Source: Thermoactinomyces mirandus
GTDB taxonomy: Bacteria > Bacillota > Bacilli > Thermoactinomycetales > Thermoactinomycetaceae
Assembly (NCBI RefSeq): GCF_013868055.1
Contig: NZ_JACEOL010000043.1
Location: 1 to 64,000, forward strand
Direction: 5' to 3'
DNA: 64,000 nt
In this document: positions 26,779-36,094 of the stretch, in pieces
Numbering within the stretch: the stretch's first letter is position 1
Layout: each line of letters starts with the position of its first letter
Program-made: the position numbers and the translations under genes
The notes under the pieces: generated by a model
The model's database searches: none
Told to the model about the DNA's origin: nothing
The model's input: the letters and a program-made list of their open reading frames with translations, nothing else

Positions 26779-28701
26779 TTATATGTTTTCAAGCACATCC
26801 ATAAAAGTTTCACAGGATGTCGCTTTCAGCAGGGACTGAACGATTGAACTGTTTTCAATGATTTTACCAAGCAGCTCATACATGGATTGCAAATCTTCCT
26901 TGCTTTCTTTTTTTACACTGAGTATACATACAAACTGAACCGGCTTGTCGCCCCAAAGAACCGGTTTTTTCAAGGTGCATACCGCAAGGAACGTATCACT
27001 TGATTTTGGAGTGATGGGATGGGGAATGGCAACCAGATTCCCGTATGCGGTAGGCGCAACCTTTTCGCGTTCATGAATGGCTTCAAGGAAATCGGGATCG
27101 ACCAATCCCTTTTCAAGCAATTGCTCATGCATGAAAGCAAGCACTTCATTTTTTGAGGAAAAATGTTTGCCCAGAAACAGAAGGTCTTCCCTGAAATAAG
27201 CGGAGGCATCTTCCTTTTTGTCAGCAATCAGTGATTCGATCCGGGATAAATCATGATCCCCCATAATGGCATTTACTTCGATTACGGGAACAGGCAATGG
27301 TTCGAAAATGGGAATGGAACTGACAATAAAATCAATATTGCGCAAATTGCATTGGTGAAGGTTATAATATTCGGTCGTGCCTGCCACATCCAGGTTTTTC
27401 CCGAACCGGTTTTTGATTTTGTAATAAATCAGCTGGGCCGTTCCCAGGCCGGAAGCGCAAACGATCAGACACCGTTTCGGAGCAGCAGGGGATTTTTTTC
27501 TTTCCATGGCCACCCCGAAATGGAGGGCCAGATAGCCAATCTCGTTTTCATTCATCCGGATTCCGGTTTTATCCTCAATGGCCATTCCGGCAATGACTCC
27601 CGCATCAAAGGCGAGCGGATAATTTTTTTTAATATCCTCAAGCATGGGATTTCGGATGTTCATGCCAAATTTGTAACGGTTTATGGCCGGTTTCAGATGT
27701 AGACCAAGCCCCATGATCAATTCCCGGTCATGTTTCAAATCCAGTTCCATTTTTTCTTCAATTTTTTCCAGCATGATGTAAACCAGGCGCAAAATCTCCT
27801 GGTCCACGACGTGTTCCACCAACTGGTCCTGGTCATATGTTTGGGAGAGCATTTTTGTTCCTGCCAGATGGATGGCAATATAGGCGATTTCCTCTTTTGG
27901 AAAAGTGGTTTGAAACACGCTTCCAATTTCTTTGGCAATATGGTTGGCGACAATATACTCTTTCTGCCTCAGGATATCCCGGATCTCTGTCTGGTGCAAT
28001 GTCACATGATTGCCGTTTTTAATCCGTTTAAGGGCGATGGCGATATGAATCAGCAAGTTATTGACGGAAATGTCCGCCATTGTGATCTGATGCTTTTTGA
28101 TCTGGTTGAGAATGATCTGGTGGATGCGGTCAAGATCTCTGCGTGGCAATGGCAGGACGGGCTCACCCCGAATTTCTCCGGAATCATTCTTGGAAAAAAT
28201 GTATTCCGCCATGCAAAAGCGAAGCTTGATTTCCCTGCCTTCCACTTTCAAACCGTGATTCGGTCGGGAAACCAGTTTGATGTCATATTTGCCCAGTTGT
28301 TCTTTTACCTGCTTCAGATCGTTTTGGACGGTAGACTTGCTGACGTACATTTCATCGGCCAGATTTTCAAGTTTTAGATACCCGTTGTTTAAAAGCAAAC
28401 GACGAATCATATGGGAAATACGTTCCTCCGGCGTTCCGGGGATCTTTTGGCCGCCATTGCCAAAGTTGGTATTCAGGAATTGGCGAAAACCGTGGTCATC
28501 ATCGATTATCAACTGGTACCCTTTCCCCATCAGGGATTCAATCCGGGCGCCATGGCCGGCAAGAAGGGCATCCAGATGTTTCACATCTTCCCGTATGGTT
28601 CGTACGGTGACCTGATTCAGGTTGGCAAGGTATGTTCCGGTAATTGGACCATGCGCACTCATCAATTCACGTAAAATATGCTGCATGCGTTGATTTAACA
28701 T
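26779..28701 (-). CDS. licR: PRD-containing transcriptional regulator, LicR/BglG-type activator
   Basis: The product is 640 residues. It has two N-terminal helix-turn-helix domains (MLNQRMQHILRELMSAHGPITGTYLA; LENLADEMYVSKSTVQNDLKQV), then PRD1 (LLIHIAIALKRI) and PRD2 (LGLHLKPAINRYKFG, ALHFGVAMER) with their conserved His residues, an EIIB-like domain with Cys (CLIVCASGLGTAQLIYYKI) and a C-terminal fructose-type EIIA domain with active His (TAYGNLVAIPHPI). This is the full LicR layout: HPr phosphorylation of the PRDs activates and the cognate EIIB phosphorylation inhibits. It lies within the beta-glucoside operon, so autoregulation of PTS and glycosidases is likely. MtlR-type regulators share the layout; the neighbours favour LicR. 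Confidence 0.88.
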   Translation of the reverse strand: MLNQRMQHILRELMSAHGPITGTYLANLNQVTVRTIREDVKHLDALLAGHGARIESLMGKGYQLIIDDDHGFRQFLNTNFGNGGQKIPGTPEERISHMIRRLLLNNGYLKLENLADEMYVSKSTVQNDLKQVKEQLGKYDIKLVSRPNHGLKVEGREIKLRFCMAEYIFSKNDSGEIRGEPVLPLPRRDLDRIHQIILNQIKKHQITMADISVNNLLIHIAIALKRIKNGNHVTLHQTEIRDILRQKEYIVANHIAKEIGSVFQTTFPKEEIAYIAIHLAGTKMLSQTYDQDQLVEHVVDQEILRLVYIMLEKIEEKMELDLKHDRELIMGLGLHLKPAINRYKFGMNIRNPMLEDIKKNYPLAFDAGVIAGMAIEDKTGIRMNENEIGYLALHFGVAMERKKSPAAPKRCLIVCASGLGTAQLIYYKIKNRFGKNLDVAGTTEYYNLHQCNLRNIDFIVSSIPIFEPLPVPVIEVNAIMGDHDLSRIESLIADKKEDASAYFREDLLFLGKHFSSKNEVLAFMHEQLLEKGLVDPDFLEAIHEREKVAPTAYGNLVAIPHPITPKSSDTFLAVCTLKKPVLWGDKPVQFVCILSVKKESKEDLQSMYELLGKIIENSSIVQSLLKATSCETFMDVLENI

Positions 28702-28934
28702 ACATTTTCACCCTGTCTGCTCTCTCAAATTTTGTTGCTCGAGATGACAGCATTTTCATGCCTGGTGAATAAAACTTTTCATCCGGTGAATTATCCTTCT
28801 GTATACGGATTAATTCTATTGTGGCACAGTTTCCCGCTTTTACAAAGAGACTCCGGGCTCAATCCGGCCCCCCTTGAAAATGATGGAGAAACGGAGGGTT
28901 CCGGATTCAATCATGAACCAGAACCCGGTTCCGT

Positions 28935-30257
28935 TTATCTGTTTTGCGGAGGGAAAAACTGCGGCAAACAGGCTTTATGGGCTTCCAGCATTTCATCGAG
29001 AATCTGTTTTGCTATGGTATCTGATGGAACCAATGGATTAATCGTCATTGCCAGGAGTGCTTTATGGTAATCTCCCGTAACTGCCGCTTGAGCAGCCAGG
29101 CGTTCAAATGATTTGATCTGTTGGACCAGGCCTCTGACGGCAACGGGCAAATCACCGACAGCAATCGGCTTGGGACCGTCTTTTGTAATCACACAACTGA
29201 TTTCCACTGCCGAATCATCCGGAATGCTGGCGATTGCGCCATTGTTTCTGGTATTTACCGGCTGAATATCCCGTTTGTCGTTGTAAATGGAATTGATCAG
29301 GTTGCAGGCAGCATCACTGTAGTAAGCTCCTCCTCTTTCCTGGAGCCGGGGTGGTTTGATGTCAAGTTCAGGGTCCCTGTATATTTCAAACAACTTTTTC
29401 TCAAGTTCCATCACGATTTCGGCACGGGTTCCTTTTTCCGCAAGTTCCTTTTTTTGCTCTTCCAGCATTTTTCCTGTCTGATAATAATACCGGTGATAGG
29501 GGCATGGCAAAATCCCGAGGGCCTTGATAAAATCTCTTTCCCAACCGACGTTCGCAATGTTTTTCATGGTCATTCCGGCTCCGCCGGCAATCAGGTCGAC
29601 CACTTTTGCGGTGACATTTACGCCATCCAGATAGACATTCAGTCCATAAACCATGTGATTGAGGCCGGCAAAATCGATCCGGACCTGTTCCGGTTCGGCA
29701 TTCAGCATTTGCGCGATCCCCCTGTGCATACCGATCGGGACATTGCACAAGCCGACAGTTTTCCGAATGCCGCCGTACCGGAGTACCGCTTCTGTTACCA
29801 TGCCGGCGGGATTGGTGAAGTTGATCAGCCATGCGTCCGGACAAAGTTCTTCCATATCCCGGCATATGTCCAAAATGACGGGAATGGTTCTAAGTCCCTT
29901 GAACAAGCCGCCCGGCCCATTGGTCTCCTGGCCGATCACATCATATTTGAGCGGAATGGTTTCATCCTTGGCGCGGGCCGTGAGTTGCCCGACGCGGATT
30001 TGCGTTGTGACAAAATCGGCTCCGGGCAGCGCTTCCCTTCGATCAAGCGTCAGATGAATTTCAATCGGAACATTGGCCTTTTTGACCATCCGTTTGGCAA
30101 GAGCCCCTACAATTTCAAGTTTTTCCTTGCCTTCTTCAATGTCTGCAAGCCACAGTTCGCGAACAGGCAGTTCAGGATACCGGTTGATCAAGCCTTCGAC
30201 CAGTTCAGGTGTATAGCTTGATCCGCCGCCAATCGTAACCACTTTGATTCCGTGCAA
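28935..30257 (-). CDS. licH: 6-phospho-beta-glucosidase, glycoside hydrolase family 4
   Basis: This 440-residue NAD+- and Mn2+-dependent hydrolase cleaves beta-glucoside 6-phosphates by an oxidation-elimination route. IGGGSSYTPELVEGLI at the N-terminus is the NAD motif. NFTNPAGMVTEAV, VGLCNVPIGMH (metal-binding Cys) and GLNHMVYGLNV are GH4 signatures, and DSAVEISCVI and LVPSDTIAKQILDEML end the protein. The length is normal. Its close coupling with a GH1 enzyme and two PTS systems supports action on cellobiose- or lichenan-derived phosphosugars. Alternative: an alpha-type GH4 enzyme, less likely in this context. Confidence 0.9.
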   Translation of the reverse strand: MHGIKVVTIGGGSSYTPELVEGLINRYPELPVRELWLADIEEGKEKLEIVGALAKRMVKKANVPIEIHLTLDRREALPGADFVTTQIRVGQLTARAKDETIPLKYDVIGQETNGPGGLFKGLRTIPVILDICRDMEELCPDAWLINFTNPAGMVTEAVLRYGGIRKTVGLCNVPIGMHRGIAQMLNAEPEQVRIDFAGLNHMVYGLNVYLDGVNVTAKVVDLIAGGAGMTMKNIANVGWERDFIKALGILPCPYHRYYYQTGKMLEEQKKELAEKGTRAEIVMELEKKLFEIYRDPELDIKPPRLQERGGAYYSDAACNLINSIYNDKRDIQPVNTRNNGAIASIPDDSAVEISCVITKDGPKPIAVGDLPVAVRGLVQQIKSFERLAAQAAVTGDYHKALLAMTINPLVPSDTIAKQILDEMLEAHKACLPQFFPPQNR

Positions 30258-30296
30258 AGGACTTCACCTCATATCCGTTTGATTCGGCTGGCAAAA

Positions 30297-31682
30297 TCAG
30301 AAACCATTATTTCTGGCAACTTCTTTCATCCAGCGGGCACTTTTCTTTGGTGTCCTTTTCAAGGTGCCAAGGTCGACCCGGAACAAACCATAGCGGTTTT
30401 TGTATGCATTTGTCCACGACCAGTTGTCCATAAATGTCCACAGATGATAACCTTTGGCGTTGCATCCGTCTGCGATTGCTTTATGGAGCCATTTCAAATG
30501 CTCGCGGACAAATTCGATCCGGTAGTCATCCTGGACTTCACCATCTCTGATGAATCTTTCTTCATTCTGGACGCCCATGCCATTTTCGGAAATAAACGAT
30601 TCAATATTGCCGTAGTTTTTCTTCAGGTTCATCATGATGTCATAAATGCCCTTTTCGTAGATTTCCCAGCCGCGATACGGATTCATTTTCCGGCCCGGCA
30701 TTTCATAGCTGTCAAAGAACCAGTCCGGCATGAATGGCCCGTATGGATTGGGAAGATGCTCTTTGGCCTTGACACGGCGCGGCTGGTAATAGTTTACTCC
30801 CAGAAGGTCGATTTTCCCGGCTTGCAGGAGTTCACTGTCTCCTGGTTGCGTGACGGGCAATATCCCATGTTCACTTAAAATTTCAATCAGGTCCCGCGGA
30901 TATTCTCCCAGAACAGCCGGGTCCAGGAAGCTGCGGTTGAAGAACAGGTCAGCGATGTGTGACGCTTTCAGGTCAGCCGGATGCCGGCTTCTGGGATAAG
31001 AAGGGGTCAGGTTCAAAATGATGCCGATTTTCCCGCCGGTGTTTGACTGCCGGAATGATCTGACTGCCTTGGCATGAGCGATCATTGTATGATAGGCTAC
31101 CTGGGCGGCACGTTTGAAATCGACCACATTGGGATAGTGGAAGTCATAGAGATAGCCGCCTTCCACTGGAACAACCGGTTCGTTGAAGGTAAACCACTTT
31201 TTGACACGGTCGCCAAACAGGCGAAACGCTTCTTTGGCGTAGTTTTCATACAGGTCGGTTACTTCCCTTTTTTCCCAGCCCCCTTCATACTGCAGCTCCA
31301 GCGGCATATCAAAGTGGAAGAGGTTGACGAATGGTTCAATTCCGTTTTGGATCAGTTCATCAATGACGTTATTGTAAAATTGGACCGCTTCTTGATTTAT
31401 CTCGCCGCGTCCGCCCGGAATGAGCCTTGACCAGGAAATGGAGAAGCGAAAGGTATTGTGGCCTGTTTCTTTCATTAATCGGATATCTTCCTTGTAGCGG
31501 TGGTAAAAATCGGATGTGGTTTCAGGCCCGACATTTTCAAAAAAACGGTTTGGCTCTTTTTCGTACCAATAGTCCCATATATTTTTTCCTTTTCCGCCTA
31601 CATTTGCCGCGCCTTCGATTTGCGTGGCAGAAGTTGCGCTTCCCCACCAGAAATTTTCCGGAAATTTGTATTGTATGGGCAA
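30297..31682 (-). CDS. 6-phospho-beta-glucosidase, glycoside hydrolase family 1
   Basis: This 461-residue retaining hydrolase has acid/base Glu in KWFTFNEPVVPVEGGYLYDFHYPN and nucleophile Glu in ESFISENGMGV. FPENFWWGSATSATQIEGA is the usual N-terminal block. The TTG start has GGAGGG seven bases upstream; an in-frame ATG 16 codons earlier has no ribosome binding site and adds an unconserved tail. Located directly after the EIIA gene, it hydrolyses the disaccharide phosphate produced by the PTS. GH1 and GH4 enzymes side by side may divide aryl- and glucosyl-beta-glucosides between them (inference). Confidence 0.93.
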   Translation of the reverse strand: MPIQYKFPENFWWGSATSATQIEGAANVGGKGKNIWDYWYEKEPNRFFENVGPETTSDFYHRYKEDIRLMKETGHNTFRFSISWSRLIPGGRGEINQEAVQFYNNVIDELIQNGIEPFVNLFHFDMPLELQYEGGWEKREVTDLYENYAKEAFRLFGDRVKKWFTFNEPVVPVEGGYLYDFHYPNVVDFKRAAQVAYHTMIAHAKAVRSFRQSNTGGKIGIILNLTPSYPRSRHPADLKASHIADLFFNRSFLDPAVLGEYPRDLIEILSEHGILPVTQPGDSELLQAGKIDLLGVNYYQPRRVKAKEHLPNPYGPFMPDWFFDSYEMPGRKMNPYRGWEIYEKGIYDIMMNLKKNYGNIESFISENGMGVQNEERFIRDGEVQDDYRIEFVREHLKWLHKAIADGCNAKGYHLWTFMDNWSWTNAYKNRYGLFRVDLGTLKRTPKKSARWMKEVARNNGF

Positions 31683-31764
31683 TTGTGTTCCCTCCGTTTT
31701 CAGTGTTCTGTTAAGAAATGGCAGTGTCATTTGCAGAGAACTTCAAGAGCGATTTCGTTTCTCT

Positions 31765-32079
31765 TTATCCGAGTAATCGGCTGCGATAAATTTCGATAAT
31801 TTCTTCTGCCAGATCCCTGACGGTCATGGATGTCATCAGATGATCCTGGGAATGCACCAGTATGACATTGACAGGTGCCATTTCCCCATTTGCCTCTTCA
31901 TGCAGCAGCTCAGTCTGATATTGGTGTGCCTTGCCAAGTTCTTTTCCAGCTTCCTTGATTAGTTGATCTGCTTCGGCAAACTGTCCGGCCTTTGCTTTTT
32001 GGATTGCTTCCATAGCGCTTGATTTGCCGTTTCCGGCGTGCAGGATGATTTGAAACGCAATTTCCGTTATTGAATCCAT
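31765..32079 (-). CDS. PTS lactose/cellobiose-family EIIA component (bgl operon)
   Basis: This 104-residue EIIA has active His76 and metal-ligand Asp79 in ILVHSQDHLMTSM. Third gene of the minus-strand operon, between EIIC and the GH1 enzyme. It differs clearly from the EIIA of the sigma-54 operon 6 kb away, so the two operons are not a recent duplication. Confidence 0.93.
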   Translation of the reverse strand: MDSITEIAFQIILHAGNGKSSAMEAIQKAKAGQFAEADQLIKEAGKELGKAHQYQTELLHEEANGEMAPVNVILVHSQDHLMTSMTVRDLAEEIIEIYRSRLLG

Positions 32080-32147
32080 TTTTCAATCACTCCCGAAGTT
32101 TCCAGATAGAATATCGTTAATTTCCTGATTTCAATGGAAACCATCAT

Positions 32148-33443
32148 TTATTTCTGTTTTGAAGCTTTTTTCTCATTTTCATAATAGTTTTTATCAAGTA
32201 TTTTTAGAAATGGCCACCAGATGCCCATCACAACCAGCAAATTGACGATCTGCAATACCGCTCCCTGCCAGGCATTTCCGGTAGCCAGAAAACCGTTCAA
32301 ACCAATGGGAGTTGTCCATGGAACAATAATTCCGGCCGGTTTTGGCACAATTCCCGTCGACATGGCGAAATAGGTGATAATGGTGACAACGACCGGCGCC
32401 AGCACCCATGGAATCAACACCAGGGGATTCATGATGATAGGCAGGCCAAAAATAATCGGTTCATTCACGTTAAAGATGCCGGGAGGGCCTCCCAATTTGC
32501 CAAGTTCCTTGATTTGCCTGCTTCGGCCAATGAGGAACAACAGGATGACAACAGCCAGAGTCATTCCCGATCCGCCCATGCCGACCAGAAAGGTATCGAT
32601 AAACTGTTTGGTAATAACATTGGGCAATTCGATTCCGGCCTGGAAAGCTTGCAGATTCTGGTCGTTTAATGCATACCAGACGGGGTCGAAGACAGAGTTT
32701 ACAATAATTTGGCCATGCAAACCAAAGAACCAGAACAGCTGGATCATAATAACCGCCACAATCGTTGCCGGCAGCCCGCTGCCAAGCACCGTAAGCGGCT
32801 GCTGAATCACCGTGTAGATGAAGTTCTGTACCGTTTCAAAAGGGGTATAGCTGAAAATGATCCGAACCGCCAGGAAGATGGTTAAGGTCATGGCAATGGG
32901 AATCAGTGCGCTGAATGATCTGGAGACAGCATCCGGAACTCCGGGCGGCATTTTAATAGTCCAGTTTTTCTGCACAAAATAGCGATACAGTTCTGCAGAA
33001 ATAAAAGCGGTAAAGATCCCGAGGAACAGTCCTTCCGCACCGAGACTGGATGTCGGAATGACGCCGCTTATCCCTTCGAGCACTTGTGGCGTCAGAATCA
33101 GGAAAGCTGCCAGGGCGACGACGCCGCCATAAATTCCTTGCAGTTTGTATTGCCGGGTCAGATTGTACCCGATTCCAATGATTACAAACAGTCCCATAAT
33201 GCTTAAGGTAGCAGCCGATGCCGGACCAAGCGCATTCTGATAGGCTGCATAAGCTTCTTCACTTAACAGGCGGTCCAGAAATGGGAAGTTGGCAATGACG
33301 ACAAAAATGGAACCGAAGATAATCAGCGGCAGTGCCAGCATGAATCCGTCACGAAGCGCTGTCAGGTACCGGTTGTTGTTCAACTTGTCTGCAACAGGCA
33401 ACAGGATTTTTTCCAACACATTCATGAATTTGTTGTTATTCAT
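32148..33443 (-). CDS. PTS lactose/cellobiose-family EIIC permease (bgl operon)
   Basis: This 431-residue integral membrane permease shows KLNNNRYLTALRDGFMLALPLIIFGS, LFWFFGLHGQIIVNSVFDPVWYAL, MGGSGMTLAVVILL and FNVNEPIIFGLPIIMNPLVLIPWVLAP, the substrate-site block of the family. The tail is basic (NEKKASKQK). It is preceded by EIIB after 24 bases. Only moderate similarity to the EIIC of the neighbouring operon is visible by eye, so a different beta-glucoside may be carried. Confidence 0.93.
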   Translation of the reverse strand: MNNNKFMNVLEKILLPVADKLNNNRYLTALRDGFMLALPLIIFGSIFVVIANFPFLDRLLSEEAYAAYQNALGPASAATLSIMGLFVIIGIGYNLTRQYKLQGIYGGVVALAAFLILTPQVLEGISGVIPTSSLGAEGLFLGIFTAFISAELYRYFVQKNWTIKMPPGVPDAVSRSFSALIPIAMTLTIFLAVRIIFSYTPFETVQNFIYTVIQQPLTVLGSGLPATIVAVIMIQLFWFFGLHGQIIVNSVFDPVWYALNDQNLQAFQAGIELPNVITKQFIDTFLVGMGGSGMTLAVVILLFLIGRSRQIKELGKLGGPPGIFNVNEPIIFGLPIIMNPLVLIPWVLAPVVVTIITYFAMSTGIVPKPAGIIVPWTTPIGLNGFLATGNAWQGAVLQIVNLLVVMGIWWPFLKILDKNYYENEKKASKQK

Positions 33444-33467
33444 TTTTGCCCACTCCTGTCAAATAAT

Positions 33468-33776
33468 TTATTTTTCGATCAATTCCAGTGCTCTTTTTAA
33501 TACTGCTTCTCCATCAATGCGCCCATAAGCTACCGGATCGATCACTTCTACGGGGATTCCAAGTTGCTCGGCGGTTTTGGAGAATTTCTTCAGCATAAAT
33601 CGCATTTGCGGACCAATCAGCAGTACATCTGCTTTTTCCATTTCTGTCTGTGCCTTGTCCTGGGCAACGGCCCAAATTTCAACCTCAATTCCTTTTGCTT
33701 CTGCAGCCTGCTTCATTCGTGTTACAAGCAGACTGGTAGACATTCCTGAAGAACAAGCCAGTAAAATATGTTTCAT
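33468..33776 (-). CDS. PTS lactose/cellobiose-family EIIB component (bgl operon)
   Basis: This 102-residue phosphocarrier starts MKHILLACSSGMSTSLLVTRM, with Cys8 as the phosphate acceptor. It is the first gene of the minus-strand operon EIIB-EIIC-EIIA-GH1-GH4-licR-ROK, all in one direction with short gaps. A cre-type palindrome lies 73 bases upstream, fitting catabolite repression by CcpA. Confidence 0.93.
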   Translation of the reverse strand: MKHILLACSSGMSTSLLVTRMKQAAEAKGIEVEIWAVAQDKAQTEMEKADVLLIGPQMRFMLKKFSKTAEQLGIPVEVIDPVAYGRIDGEAVLKRALELIEK

Positions 33777-33848
33777 CCATGATTCCTCCAGTCGGGCTGG
33801 TATTTGATAGGATTCCTGATATTGGATGTCCTCAATTCATATTTTAAA

Positions 33849-33864
33849 TTGCAAACGGTTGCAA
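33849..33864. promoter_or_regulatory. cre-type site upstream of the bgl operon
   Basis: TTGCAAACGGTTGCAA is an inverted repeat with the central CG of LacI/CcpA operators. It agrees with the relaxed cre consensus WTGNAARCGNWNNCAW and lies just upstream of the first EIIB gene of the minus-strand operon. Confidence 0.6.
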
Positions 33865-33988
33865 CTGGACACAGAGTTTTTCCGGCAGGTGGGGGAAGTG
33901 TTTGTTCATGCGTGGTGTGGCTGTTTTTCGCTTGAATGGGAAATTCCTTTACATTTTGTAAAGCGCATATTATAATAATTGAAGAAAC

Positions 33989-34000
33989 TGGTTATAACCA
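33989..34000. promoter_or_regulatory. Likely GntR operator, autoregulatory
   Basis: TGGTTATAACCA is a perfect 12-bp palindrome 16 bases before the GntR start. The same half-site TGGTTAT recurs, differently spaced, upstream of agaS, so both are probably bound by this GntR protein. Confidence 0.65.
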
Positions 34001-34015
34001 ATAGGAAATATTGAG

Positions 34016-34756
34016 ATGTTGGAGGTGGAAGATAACATATTGGATAAAACAAGCAAAGTGCCATTATATCTGCAATTAATGGAAGAACTGATCAAGAAAA
34101 TAGATGCCGGAGAATATCAGGAACATGAAAGGCTGCCTTCCGAGCGGGAACTTTGTGAACTGTATGATTTGAGCCGGATCACTGTAAGGCAGGCGCTGAT
34201 GGAACTGGAAAAAGAAGGGTATATTTACAGGCTTCACGGAAAAGGAACGTTTGTTGCCCCCAAATCTTACAATCAGGATTTGCTCAAGCTTTACAGTTTT
34301 ACCGAAGAAATGAAAGCGCTGGGGAAAGTCCCCGCAACCAAAGTGCATTCTTTTAATGAAATAGTGATTGATGAATGGCTGGCAAACAAAATGGATCTGA
34401 AACCGTCCGAAGAGGTTTTCAAAGTGGTTCGCCTGCGGCTTGCAGATGATGAACCCCTGATTTATGAAACTTCCTATTTGCCTAAAAAAATTTTCCCGGG
34501 GCTGACCGCAGACGATCTGGTTAAGAGGCCCATGTATGATGTTTTTCGGGAGGATTACCAGATCAGGGTTACCAGAGCAGTGGAACGGTTTTCCGCAACA
34601 CTGATCCGTTCCAAGGAAGCCGAACAGTTAAAGACAGAGGAGAATTCACCTGCGATGCTGATTAAACGGTATGCGTACAACAATGAGACTTTGATTGAGT
34701 ATACGGTCAGCGTTGCGCGAGGCGACAAGTTTGATTACACTGTTGAATTGCTATAG
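34016..34756 (+). CDS. GntR-family regulator (HutC/UTRA type) of the amino-sugar genes
   Basis: The product is 246 residues. PLYLQLMEELIKKIDAGEYQEHERLPSERELCELYDLSRITVRQALMELEKEGYIYRLHGKGTFVA-type spacing gives the winged helix-turn-helix in the first 75 residues; the rest is a UTRA effector domain ending VSVARGDKFDYTVELL. The ATG has a weak AGGAAA; a TTG eight codons later gives the usual N-terminus and lies near a strong GGAGGTGG, so the shorter start is possible. It sits before agaS with matching palindromes at both genes, so it probably represses them until a sugar phosphate binds. Confidence 0.85.
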   Translation: MLEVEDNILDKTSKVPLYLQLMEELIKKIDAGEYQEHERLPSERELCELYDLSRITVRQALMELEKEGYIYRLHGKGTFVAPKSYNQDLLKLYSFTEEMKALGKVPATKVHSFNEIVIDEWLANKMDLKPSEEVFKVVRLRLADDEPLIYETSYLPKKIFPGLTADDLVKRPMYDVFREDYQIRVTRAVERFSATLIRSKEAEQLKTEENSPAMLIKRYAYNNETLIEYTVSVARGDKFDYTVELL

Positions 34757-34785
34757 AACTCTATTAGCCATAATAGAGTTATTTT
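34757..34785 (+). terminator. Terminator after the GntR gene
   Basis: AACTCTATTA / TAATAGAGTT, a 10-bp perfect stem with a 4-base loop, followed by ATTTT. It begins right after the GntR stop codon, so agaS needs its own promoter. Confidence 0.7.
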
Positions 34786-34795
34786 AAAATTATAA

Positions 34796-34817
34796 CTGGT
34801 TATGACGACATAACCAG
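34796..34817. promoter_or_regulatory. GntR operator upstream of agaS
   Basis: CTGGTTAT-N6-ATAACCAG is an 8-bp inverted repeat located 22 bases before the agaS start codon, sharing the TGGTTAT half-site with the palindrome at the regulator gene. Confidence 0.7.
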
Positions 34818-34838
34818 ATCAGGTTTGGAGGAAATGAC

Positions 34839-36011
34839 ATGTTGCAACTTGCACCTGAAGTATTGAAAGCCGGAAAAGCCATATATACTGCAACAGAAAT
34901 TTTCCAGCAGCCGGAAGTATGGAAGGAACTTAAACAGACCCTTTCCGGGAGACAGGTACAGTGGCAGGATTTTTGGGAATCGGTTTGCAAACAGCATGAC
35001 CAGGTGCGCGTGATTTTTACCGGAGCCGGAACATCTGCATTTGCCGGCGATCTCCTTGTTCCCCATTTGCGGAAACAGAACAGGAGAAATATCCTGTTTG
35101 AAGCGGTTCCGACCACAGATATCGTGTCAAATCCGGCAGAGTGCTTTATTAAAGAAATTCCGACAGTTCTTGTTTCTTTGGCACGGTCGGGAAACAGTCC
35201 GGAAAGTGTGGCCACTGTGGCATTGGGGAGGCAAAGGGTTGATCATTTCTATCAAGTGGTAATTACCTGTAATAAAGACGGGCAACTGGCCCGGGATGCC
35301 CGGGGGGATGAAAAAAGCATTATTTTTCTCATGCCGGAAAAGGCGCATGACCAGGGGTTTGCCATGACCAGCAGTTTTACTGCGATGATGCTGACAGCCA
35401 GATTTCTGTTTGCGGAAAAACCGTTTGACAGACAGCATTTTGAAAAAATCACCGCCTGCGCAGAAAAATGGATTGATCGAATTCCGCCTGTGATTGATGA
35501 CATCCTGCAATTTGATTTCCAGCGCATTGTCTATCTGGGATCAGGTCTGTTGGGACAGCTGTCACATGAAGCGGCACTGAAAATGCTTGAACTGACAGCC
35601 GGAAACGTGGTAGCGATCCATGAATCTTCACTCGGTTTTCGCCATGGACCAAAGTCTGTTTTAAACAGCCAATCTCTGGTTGTGCTTTTTATGTCCCAGC
35701 AATCCTATACACGCAAGTACGATATGGACATGCTCAGGGAGTTGGCTCGTGATAACTCTGGAGCCAAAGTGGCAGTTCTTTCGGAAAAAGCGGATGAAGA
35801 AACAGGAAAGCTTGCTGACTGGCTGATTCCGGTTCATTCCGATCGCGACACATTGGATGACGACTTTTTACTGGCTCTGTTTTATATCATTTTTGCCCAG
35901 ACACTGGCACTCAAAAAGTCTCTTCAACTTGGAATCACACCTGATAATCCAAGCCCGGACGGAAGGGTGAACCGGGTGGTAAAGGGAGTAACCATCTATC
36001 CTTTCCCGTAA
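34839..36011 (+). CDS. agaS: SIS-domain amino-sugar isomerase/deaminase (AgaS-like)
   Basis: The product is 390 residues with two SIS sugar-isomerase domains: GAGTSAFAGDLL...VSLARSGNSPESVATV in the first, and VYLGSGLLGQLSHEAALKMLELTAG...HGPKSVL in the second. The N-terminus YTATEIFQQPEVWKEL is typical of AgaS. AgaS deaminates and isomerises galactosamine 6-phosphate to tagatose 6-phosphate. It lies before a complete mannose-family PTS, as in N-acetylgalactosamine/galactosamine gene sets. No deacetylase, kinase or tagatose-bisphosphate aldolase is in the window. TTTGGAGG precedes the ATG. Confidence 0.87.
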   Translation: MLQLAPEVLKAGKAIYTATEIFQQPEVWKELKQTLSGRQVQWQDFWESVCKQHDQVRVIFTGAGTSAFAGDLLVPHLRKQNRRNILFEAVPTTDIVSNPAECFIKEIPTVLVSLARSGNSPESVATVALGRQRVDHFYQVVITCNKDGQLARDARGDEKSIIFLMPEKAHDQGFAMTSSFTAMMLTARFLFAEKPFDRQHFEKITACAEKWIDRIPPVIDDILQFDFQRIVYLGSGLLGQLSHEAALKMLELTAGNVVAIHESSLGFRHGPKSVLNSQSLVVLFMSQQSYTRKYDMDMLRELARDNSGAKVAVLSEKADEETGKLADWLIPVHSDRDTLDDDFLLALFYIIFAQTLALKKSLQLGITPDNPSPDGRVNRVVKGVTIYPFP

Positions 36012-36094
36012 CAGGCATTTGAGTAAATCAATGGCAAAGGGGGTGATCTGCTTCGGTTATTAGATCTGCTTCAGGCATAAGGTGTTGCGTTTAT

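Noticed and set aside
28817-28833. TGGCACAGTTTCCCGC as a second sigma-54 promoter
   Set aside because: The -24 element is good, but the -12 element reads CCCGC instead of TTGC, and the strand does not face a gene.
29121-30221. A 366-codon frame antisense to the GH4 enzyme gene
   Set aside because: Shadow of a strongly conserved coding sequence on the other strand; no start signals.
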